NCBI GenBank assembly: GCA_902591645.1
Contig: CACJBM010000058.1
Location: 1 to 13,322 of the forward strand
Direction of reading: 5' to 3'
From: an uncultured Verrucomicrobiota bacterium
Lineage (GTDB): Bacteria; Verrucomicrobiota; Verrucomicrobiae; Verrucomicrobiales; DEV007
DNA length: 13,322 nucleotides
This document shows positions 7,951 to 13,322 of the stretch, in pieces. The notes under the pieces are model-generated. The model worked only from the letters and a program-made list of their open reading frames with translations, ran no database searches and was not told the DNA's origin. Made by a program: the position numbers and the translations under genes. Positions within the stretch are counted from its first letter, which is position 1. Every line of letters begins with the position of its first letter.

Positions 7951-9540
7951 ATGGAAGTTCACGAGCATTTCACTCGCATTGACTGGATAGTAGTATTTGG
8001 CTATTTGGCTTTGACTACTTGGGTGGGTCATATAATGAGGGGGAAGCAGGGTACCATTAAGGATTTTTTTTTAGGAGGTCGCTCGATACCATGGCAAGCA
8101 GTTAGCGGATCTATCATTGCAACGGAGATCAGTGGGGTGACCTTCATAGGGGTTCCTGGCATGGTGTTTGCACTCACTGGTAATTTCACTTATTTACAAT
8201 GGGCTCTGGGCTCTGTTATAGCTCGCGTTTTGGTGGGATATTTTTTTGTGAGGGTTTATTATGAGCAGGAAATATATAGTCCGTATGATTATATGGGGAA
8301 CCGGTTAGGGGTTTCAGTCAAGCGTTTGGCTACAATAATTTTTTCAATTGGCAGTATACTTGGGCAGAGCGTCAGAGTTTTAGTTGCTGCATTGGCTTTG
8401 AAGGTTGTCACTGGCTGGGAATTTTATCAATGCATATGGGTAATCGGTGCATTTGCTATCGTTTGGACATTGATGGGGGGGATGCGCACCGTGATTTGGA
8501 CAGATGTCATGCAGTTTGCGTTATTTACTCTTGGAGGGATTATGGCTCTCTTTTGGATTGTTTCTCAGATTGATGGTGGGTGGGCTACTTTTAAGGAAAT
8601 TGGAGGAAGCGTTCAAGAAGCAGGTGATCATGGTAAGTTTACTTTAATAGACCTTACCACTGATCCTGATGTTGGTTTCACCCTATGGGTAGCAATAATA
8701 GCTGTACCATTTTTGAATTTAAATTCTTTTGGTGTAGATCAATTGAATGCTCAAAGGATGTTCTGCTGTAAATCTGCAGAAGAAGCCCGCAAAGCAATTA
8801 TTTGGAGCTCGATTGGCCAATTCTTGACGCTTTTAATGCTTCTTGTCGGGGCTGCTCTATTTGTCCATTATAGTGTCAATGAGCCTTCCTTGGCAGAGCA
8901 GGCTTTGTTTAGCCAGAGTAAAGATTACGTTTTTCCAACTTGGATCACTACTACCCTACCTGTAGGGTTGAGAGGTCTTATTATAGCGGCCATTTTTGCT
9001 GCTGCTATTTCGAGCCTTGATTCTATTCTTGCAGCTCTTTCGCAGACGACATTGGCACTCTTTATTGATCCTTCGTTGGCTGTGAAAAATGGCCAGAATC
9101 CAGCCTTTTTATTGCGTGTTTCTCGTTATTTAGTTGTTATTTGGGGTATCATTTTATCTTTATGTGCAATCGGGCTTGATGAGCTAAGAGGCAACATAAA
9201 TATGGTGAATCTTGCATTTGGGATGATAGCTTATACGACTGGTCCACTTTTGGGTTTGTTCTTAGCAGCTTTATTAGCGAATAGGCGAAGGTCTTCAGCC
9301 CGAGGCTTATTTATAGGCTGTATTATTTCAGTATTTATAGTTTTGCTTGTCCGGGTAGATATTTACAACGTTCTGCTCAATTTGAACTGGATATCTACGG
9401 ACAACTTGCTCGACTACAAGTGGTTGCCAATCGAAGTCACGGATTCAGTAATATCCTCAGTTATCCATTATGCATGGATGTGGCCAGTTACTTGCCTCAT
9501 TACACTTGGAGCCGGATTTTTAGTTCCTGTGCAAAAGTGA
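7951..9540 (+). CDS. Sodium:solute symporter (SSS family)
   Basis: This is an inner-membrane transporter that uses the sodium gradient to import a small organic solute. The 529 residues are almost continuously hydrophobic, consistent with about 13 membrane helices. The family opening is clear: a first helix (WIVVFGYLALTTWVG), then the conserved segment DFFLGGRSIPWQAVSGS and the unwound TM1-like stretch ISGVTFIGVPG. A conserved FAAAISSLDSILAALS near residues 350-367 matches the SSS region that contributes to the second sodium site. Substrate cannot be assigned; relatives carry sugars, nucleosides, amino acids or sialic acids. The ATG at 7951 gives a normal N-terminus, and no in-frame alternative is better. 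It stands alone on the plus strand, with a long gap before dnaA. It could serve the sugar-related genes on the other strand, but nothing in the sequence shows this. Confidence 0.93.
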   Translation: MEVHEHFTRIDWIVVFGYLALTTWVGHIMRGKQGTIKDFFLGGRSIPWQAVSGSIIATEISGVTFIGVPGMVFALTGNFTYLQWALGSVIARVLVGYFFVRVYYEQEIYSPYDYMGNRLGVSVKRLATIIFSIGSILGQSVRVLVAALALKVVTGWEFYQCIWVIGAFAIVWTLMGGMRTVIWTDVMQFALFTLGGIMALFWIVSQIDGGWATFKEIGGSVQEAGDHGKFTLIDLTTDPDVGFTLWVAIIAVPFLNLNSFGVDQLNAQRMFCCKSAEEARKAIIWSSIGQFLTLLMLLVGAALFVHYSVNEPSLAEQALFSQSKDYVFPTWITTTLPVGLRGLIIAAIFAAAISSLDSILAALSQTTLALFIDPSLAVKNGQNPAFLLRVSRYLVVIWGIILSLCAIGLDELRGNINMVNLAFGMIAYTTGPLLGLFLAALLANRRRSSARGLFIGCIISVFIVLLVRVDIYNVLLNLNWISTDNLLDYKWLPIEVTDSVISSVIHYAWMWPVTCLITLGAGFLVPVQK

Positions 9541-9992
9541 AGTGGCATAGATCCGGCCTCAAAAAAAATAGATTCGTGCAGAATCCTAAAATTCTTTATT
9601 TCGATGAGAATTATCAAAGCCGAGCAGTAGAGCGATCGCTATGGTTTTTTGAAACATTATAAAATTATGAAAATTAATCCAAATTCACAATATTTTTATA
9701 AAATATTTCAATGGCATGAGTGCAGGCATTTTTTTTCTTAAAGTGTAACTAAGATTTTGACATTTGGGCCGAAGGAACCAAATAATCTCACCCCACTTAT
9801 TGTTCGAAATATCCTCTTTAATTTAAAACAGTATTTTACCAACGCAGGGGCATTAAGTAGACCAATTTAATTGATTAAGATTTAAGAACTCAGCACAGCT
9901 AATGAATATTCAAAGTCGACAAAAATATTTTTTACATAGAACGCATTTAGTAAAAGTAATTTCAAGGGTTCACTCTTGCTGATTTGTTAATA
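9541..9992. other. Noncoding region upstream of dnaA
   Basis: This 452-base region is AT-rich, with a very A+T-dense stretch at about 9655-9712 and a run of eight T at 9729-9736, which has no convincing hairpin before it. A good promoter candidate lies at 9757-9786. I see no tRNA, no long repeat and no cluster of DnaA boxes (TTWTNCACA). The nearest matches are one at 9528-9536, inside the symporter end on the minus strand, and an 8/9 match at 9985-9993 touching the dnaA start. An open frame at 9420-9662 overlaps the symporter in another frame and does not look like a protein. The region may hold dnaA regulation or part of an origin, but the sequence alone does not show it. Confidence 0.55.
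9757..9786 (+). promoter_or_regulatory. Likely dnaA promoter (sigma70-type)
   Basis: A perfect TTGACA (9757-9762) is followed after 18 bases by AATAAT (9781-9786, 5/6 match). Transcription would begin near 9793 and give a leader of about 200 bases before the dnaA start. It is the best -35/-10 pair in this gap. Confidence 0.45.
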
Positions 9993-11423
9993 ATGGCAGA
10001 CGAACTTAACGCCATCTGGAAGGAGATTTGCTCTAAAGTAAGAGAGCAGGTAAGCGCTGATACTTTTCGTCGTTGGTTTTCTTCTACCAAATTGATAGAG
10101 GCTGATGAAAATAGCTTAAGAGTTTTTGTTCCTAATCACATTTATGGATTATGGATTGATTCCAATTACATGGCGATTCTTAACCATGCGGTGACTGAAG
10201 TTCTTGGTGAGCCTCGTAAAATTCAATGGGAAATAGGATCAGGGGAAGTGGATCCAGATAGTGGAGTGATTTCAAATGATTCTAATAAAGTCTCAGAGGA
10301 ACAGGCAAAGGTTTTACCTGCAGCGCGTGAGCAAGTTAAATCTCGAAAAGAGCCAGTAGCAATTAAATCTTCTAATGATCAAATAGATAAGATTACTAGA
10401 AAGATCGGTCTGAATAGGAATCACCGGTTCGATACTTTTGTAGTGGGTTCGAATAATGAATATGCGTGCGCTGCAGCACATGCTGTATCAAAGGGGAGCT
10501 CGGAAGGATACAATCCTTTATTTATTTGGGGTGGTCCCGGTTTAGGGAAAACACACTTGCTCCATGCTATTGGCTATGAACATGTGAAGAGAAATCCAAA
10601 GTCTAAGATTGTTTATATGACTTGTGAGCAATTTACTAATGAGTTCATTGAGGCGATTCAAAACAATTCATTATCAAAATTCCGCAACCGTTACAGAAAA
10701 GCTGATCTTCTGCTAGTTGATGATATTCATTTTCTTGCAGGCAAGGAAAAGTCCCAAGAAGAATTCTTTCATACATTTAATATGATTTGTGACGGCCGTC
10801 GTCATATTGTTCTGACTAGCGATCGGCCTGCTGCAGAAATATCTGATCTTGAAGAGCGTATAGTTTCTCGGTGTGAATGGGGGCTTACTGCGGGCTTGGA
10901 ATTACCAGATGTCGAGACCCGTTTAGCTATTTTGCGTAAGAAAATGGCTATGTGGCAAGTTTCATTAGAGGATCGTATCGTAGAATTTCTCGCAGATCGT
11001 ATTAGGAAAAGCGTTCGTCGCCTTGAGGGAGCAATGATGCGGTTAGCCAGTTATTCTTCTTTAAGTGGAAAGTCTTTAACTGATGAAGTTATTGAAGGTT
11101 TGTTGAAAGATATTTTGCGTGAGGAGGGTAGGCGTCGAGTAACAATACCTTCTATTCAGAAGGAAGTAGCTTTGCATTTTGATGTGAGGATAGCTGATAT
11201 GACAGCAAGAGGTCGTCGGTCAGATGTGGCTTTTGCTCGCCAAGTAGCCATGTATTTGTCTAGGACGATGACGGATCATTCTCTTGTTGAAATTGGTAGG
11301 GCATTTGGGCGGGATCATGGCACGGTCATTCATGCTGTCAAAAAAGTGGAAACAAGGATGGAAAGGTCTCAGGATATCCGCCAGAAAATAAGCATTTTAG
11401 GCAGTCGATTATCCAGCGTTTAA
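9993..11423 (+). CDS. dnaA: Chromosomal replication initiator DnaA
   Basis: The AAA+ ATPase binds DnaA boxes and opens the origin. The 476 residues start with ATG 9993 (MADELNAIWKEICSKV). An in-frame TTG nine bases earlier is less likely. Domain I is about residues 1-80 (VSADTFRRWFSS). A variable linker runs to about 135. Domain III follows with Walker A GGPGLGKTH (180-188, Lys186), Walker B LLLVDDIHFL (Asp243, Asp244), sensor 1 LTSDRP, and the arginine-finger segment ERIVSRCEWG. Domain IV carries RGRRSDVAFARQVAMYLSR and the recognition signature FGRDHGTVIHA. Compared with Escherichia coli FGGRDHTTVLHA, this is one residue shorter and has Gly in place of the first Thr after Asp-His. No Shine-Dalgarno is visible. 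The gene is followed by dnaN after 174 bases, the common arrangement. Confidence 0.98.
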   Translation: MADELNAIWKEICSKVREQVSADTFRRWFSSTKLIEADENSLRVFVPNHIYGLWIDSNYMAILNHAVTEVLGEPRKIQWEIGSGEVDPDSGVISNDSNKVSEEQAKVLPAAREQVKSRKEPVAIKSSNDQIDKITRKIGLNRNHRFDTFVVGSNNEYACAAAHAVSKGSSEGYNPLFIWGGPGLGKTHLLHAIGYEHVKRNPKSKIVYMTCEQFTNEFIEAIQNNSLSKFRNRYRKADLLLVDDIHFLAGKEKSQEEFFHTFNMICDGRRHIVLTSDRPAAEISDLEERIVSRCEWGLTAGLELPDVETRLAILRKKMAMWQVSLEDRIVEFLADRIRKSVRRLEGAMMRLASYSSLSGKSLTDEVIEGLLKDILREEGRRRVTIPSIQKEVALHFDVRIADMTARGRRSDVAFARQVAMYLSRTMTDHSLVEIGRAFGRDHGTVIHAVKKVETRMERSQDIRQKISILGSRLSSV

Positions 11424-11493
11424 AGGCAAAGTTGGTTTTAATGGGCTTAGTTTGTGGGAGTCTTTCTCAGTTAGATGGTAGTTTGTATTAGAC

Positions 11494-11522
11494 ACCCTTT
11501 ATTTATTCGCTAAATAAGGGGT
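11494..11522 (+). terminator. Stem-loop between dnaA and dnaN
   Basis: ACCCTTTATTTA (11494-11505) pairs with TAAATAAGGGGT (11511-11522) over 12 bp with one G-U wobble and a 5-base TTCGC loop. It is followed by TTAAAG-T-CTTTAA (a second short inverted repeat, 11521-11534) rather than a clean T run. It may therefore be a weak terminator or attenuator, or an RNA-processing element that uncouples dnaN from dnaA. Confidence 0.5.
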
Positions 11523-11597
11523 TAAAGTCTTTAATCTAATTGAGTTGAAACTCTTGATCGGATTTTTAACGTTTTACTGATTTAAGAAACAAATAAG

Positions 11598-12695
11598 ATG
11601 AAGTTTACAATTTCTAAGGAGGATTTTATTGAAGGCCTCCAACAGGTCCAGCATGTTGTTAGTAATCGAACAACTCTCCCTATTTTGTCCAATGTTTTGC
11701 TGGAGGCCGATGGCGATTCATTGCGGCTAACTACAACGGATCTTGATGTTGGGGTTACCGGTTCAGTTAAAGCTAAAGTTGGCAAGTCAGGGTCAACAAC
11801 GTTACCAGCTAGAAGATTGGCTGGCATCGTTCGTGAATTGCCTGCTGATGAGGTTAGCATTGAAGTCACATCTAAAGACGTGGCTTCCATTAAGAGTGGT
11901 CCAAGCTTTTTTAAAATCCTTGGTCTTGCGAAAGATGAGTTTCCACCGCTTGCTACATTTGAAGATGCCAATGAATACAAAATTGAACAAAAGGTATTGA
12001 AGGAGGCGCTGAAGATGACTTCTTATGCAATTTCAAATGATGAGACTCGGTACGTTTTAAATGGCATATTATGTTCATTTAAAGAGGGGCTACTTACTTT
12101 GGTTGCTACTGATGGTCGCCGTCTAGCTATGGTTCAAAATGATGTTGAATTCCCAAAGAGTTTAGAGACAGAAGTTATAGTGCCAACTAAAGCTGTAAAT
12201 GAATTGCAGCGCTTACTTGCAGATGATGGAGAAGTTAAGATTTCGATTGGTGATTCTCAAATTGCTTTTGAGCTAAACGATAATTTATTGGTCAGTAAAC
12301 TAATTGAGGGTAATTACCCAAATTATAACCAGGTGATTCCTGAAGAAACAAAGGAGAGGATTTCACTCGAGAGAGAGAGTTTTCTGAGCACTGTGAATAG
12401 GGTTTCTTTGCTTGCCAATGAGAAGTCTAATTCGGTCAAGTGTGTGTTTGGCAAAGATAAAATAGATGTAACCGCGAATTCTCAAGATGTGGGAGAAGCG
12501 AATGAATCGATAGCTGTATCCTACAAGGGGCCTGAATTTTCTATAGCATTTAATCCAGAATTTTTAATGGCTCCATTGAGGAATATAGACACTGATGAGA
12601 TTTTCTTGGAGTTGATCGATGAGATGAGTCCTGGAGTGATTAAAACAACGGGGTCGTTTTTATACGTATTGATGCCAATGCGTGTTAGCCAGTGA
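11598..12695 (+). CDS. dnaN: DNA polymerase III beta subunit (sliding clamp)
   Basis: This is the ring-shaped dimeric clamp that tethers DNA polymerase III to DNA. Its 365 residues match the family length. Three repeated clamp domains can be followed: about 1-120 (MKFTISKEDFIEGLQQVQHV, RTTLPILSNVLLEA), about 121-245 (LKEALKMTSYAISNDETRYV, LVATDGRRLAMV) and about 246-365. The third has the typical end FLYVLMPMRVSQ, equivalent to the clamp's hydrophobic partner-binding pocket region. The segment KLIEGNYPNYNQVIP is also characteristic. The ATG at 11598 gives the canonical N-terminus. No Shine-Dalgarno is visible. It follows dnaA by 174 bases with a stem-loop between. The 30-base gap to the convergent hisH shows no clear terminator. 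Confidence 0.98.
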   Translation: MKFTISKEDFIEGLQQVQHVVSNRTTLPILSNVLLEADGDSLRLTTTDLDVGVTGSVKAKVGKSGSTTLPARRLAGIVRELPADEVSIEVTSKDVASIKSGPSFFKILGLAKDEFPPLATFEDANEYKIEQKVLKEALKMTSYAISNDETRYVLNGILCSFKEGLLTLVATDGRRLAMVQNDVEFPKSLETEVIVPTKAVNELQRLLADDGEVKISIGDSQIAFELNDNLLVSKLIEGNYPNYNQVIPEETKERISLERESFLSTVNRVSLLANEKSNSVKCVFGKDKIDVTANSQDVGEANESIAVSYKGPEFSIAFNPEFLMAPLRNIDTDEIFLELIDEMSPGVIKTTGSFLYVLMPMRVSQ

Positions 12696-12725
12696 ATTAA
12701 ATCGCATGGCAAATTAAAGTCGCGT

Positions 12726-13322
12726 CTATATTTCGGAGTTCAAAGATAAAAAATTTCTAATCAATCTAAGTCCAGCTCCTTGGCTCTTTTCTGGATGGAA
12801 TTGAGTGGCGAAGAGATTGCCTCTTCTTACACTTGAAGTGAATTCGCACCCGTAAGGAGTTGTTGATGCAATTATTTTACTGTCATCTGGTTTTGGATAA
12901 AAAGAGTGAACAAAATAAAAGTATGGATCTTCTTCAAGTCCCTCCCAGATTGGATCAGATTTTTGTTTTTTGATGATCTTATTCCATCCCATATGAGGAA
13001 TTTTAAAGGATTGATGTTGATGGAATCTCACAACTTTACCAGGAAATATCCCAAGGCCCATGGCTTCGGGGCTTTCATCGCTAGCTTCGAATAACATTTG
13101 AAACCCTATACATATTCCAAGAAAGGGTCGATCGTCTGTGATCCAGTTTTTTAGAGGGGCAGATAGTTTTTGTTCTTCAAGATGGTGAGCTGAATCTCCA
13201 AAGGATCCTACGCCTGGAAAAATAATTGAAGTGACTTCGCATAAATCCTCGGGAGATTTTACTAATTTAGCTTTAGCATTCATGGCGCTTAAGCTATTGC
13301 ATACGCTTTTGAGGTTTCCGGC
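12726..13322 (-). CDS. hisH: Imidazole glycerol phosphate synthase subunit HisH (5' end off right edge)
   Basis: This is the glutaminase subunit that feeds ammonia to HisF in histidine and purine-precursor (AICAR) formation. The frame is open to the window edge, giving 198 residues, and it begins inside the family N-terminus (AGNLKSVCNSL, normally preceded by a few residues ending in DYG). An ATG at 13281-13283 is internal and should not be taken as the start. Class I amidotransferase features are all present: oxyanion-loop FPGVGSFGD, nucleophile Cys in FLGICIGFQMLFE (codon 13110-13112), HMGWN, YFVHSFY, and the catalytic His and Glu in TQFHPEKS (His codon 12795-12797). Family length is about 200-210, so only some 8 residues are missing. 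It is convergent with dnaN. No hisF or other his gene is in the window, though one could lie just beyond the edge. Confidence 0.95.
   Translation of the reverse strand, partial: AGNLKSVCNSLSAMNAKAKLVKSPEDLCEVTSIIFPGVGSFGDSAHHLEEQKLSAPLKNWITDDRPFLGICIGFQMLFEASDESPEAMGLGIFPGKVVRFHQHQSFKIPHMGWNKIIKKQKSDPIWEGLEEDPYFYFVHSFYPKPDDSKIIASTTPYGCEFTSSVRRGNLFATQFHPEKSQGAGLRLIRNFLSLNSEI

Noticed and set aside
9528..9536. Single TTTTGCACA DnaA-box match on the minus strand at the symporter end
   Set aside because: It is a lone match to a degenerate 9-mer inside a coding sequence, and no neighbouring boxes support an origin.
9420..9662. 80-residue open frame overlapping the symporter end
   Set aside because: It overlaps 121 bases of a well-supported gene in another frame, and its composition is not protein-like.
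9713..9736. Possible terminator with a run of eight T after the symporter
   Set aside because: The bases before the T run form only about four pairs with a mismatch, so no stable hairpin is present.
13281..13283. ATG as the hisH start
   Set aside because: The frame continues upstream to the edge with the conserved AGNLKSV segment of HisH, so this Met is internal.
1..13322. CRISPR arrays, insertion sequences, tRNA or rRNA genes, defence systems
   Set aside because: No regularly spaced repeats, transposase, terminal inverted repeats or RNA-gene hallmarks were seen on either strand.

Overview
The window looks like chromosomal DNA from an AT-rich Gram-negative bacterium of the Planctomycetes-Verrucomicrobia (PVC) group, most likely a verrucomicrobial lineage. 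The evidence is a secreted multidomain 'PVC-type' beta-propeller/cytochrome c protein, a secreted DUF1080 protein, and an RND efflux pump with its adaptor, which implies an outer membrane. This placement is inferred from protein families; no rRNA gene is present.

Layout: positions 1-7856 are all on the minus strand. Read in that strand's 5'-3' order they are an 80-residue protein of unknown function, a Mn/Fe superoxide dismutase (sodA) with its own terminator, a secreted DUF1080 (3-keto-disaccharide hydrolase-like) protein, a very large secreted protein, then an RND adaptor (HlyD/AcrA type) and the N-terminal 291 residues of an RND permease that runs off the left edge. The large protein combines a sugar-dehydrogenase-like propeller, HEAT repeats, a beta-sandwich-like module, cytochrome c and DUF6807. 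Direction switches at about 7.9 kb. Positions 7951-12695 are on the plus strand: a sodium:solute symporter, a 452-base noncoding gap, dnaA, and dnaN. hisH, convergent with dnaN, runs off the right edge.

The chromosome-maintenance genes (dnaA, dnaN) are ordinary in domain content. The most distinctive part is 2287-6860, where the DUF1080 protein and the five-module heme protein sit in one direction 43 bases apart. A reasonable but unproven reading is an extracytoplasmic sugar-oxidation unit: the propeller-cytochrome oxidises a glycoside and the DUF1080 protein cleaves the keto-sugar. The large gene is split by a one-base excess in a run of nine C (minus strand) at 5506-5514. With eight C it reads through as 1267 residues, so it is annotated here as one gene with a frameshift that may be a sequencing error or genuine slippage.

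Eight of the nine readable gene starts lack a visible Shine-Dalgarno sequence. I found no clearly novel defence, CRISPR, mobile-element or RNA system. The more interesting leads are the frameshifted heme protein and its DUF1080 partner, the shortened DNA-recognition signature of DnaA together with the lack of a DnaA-box cluster near it, and a nine-codon upstream reading frame with a good ribosome binding site before the symporter.
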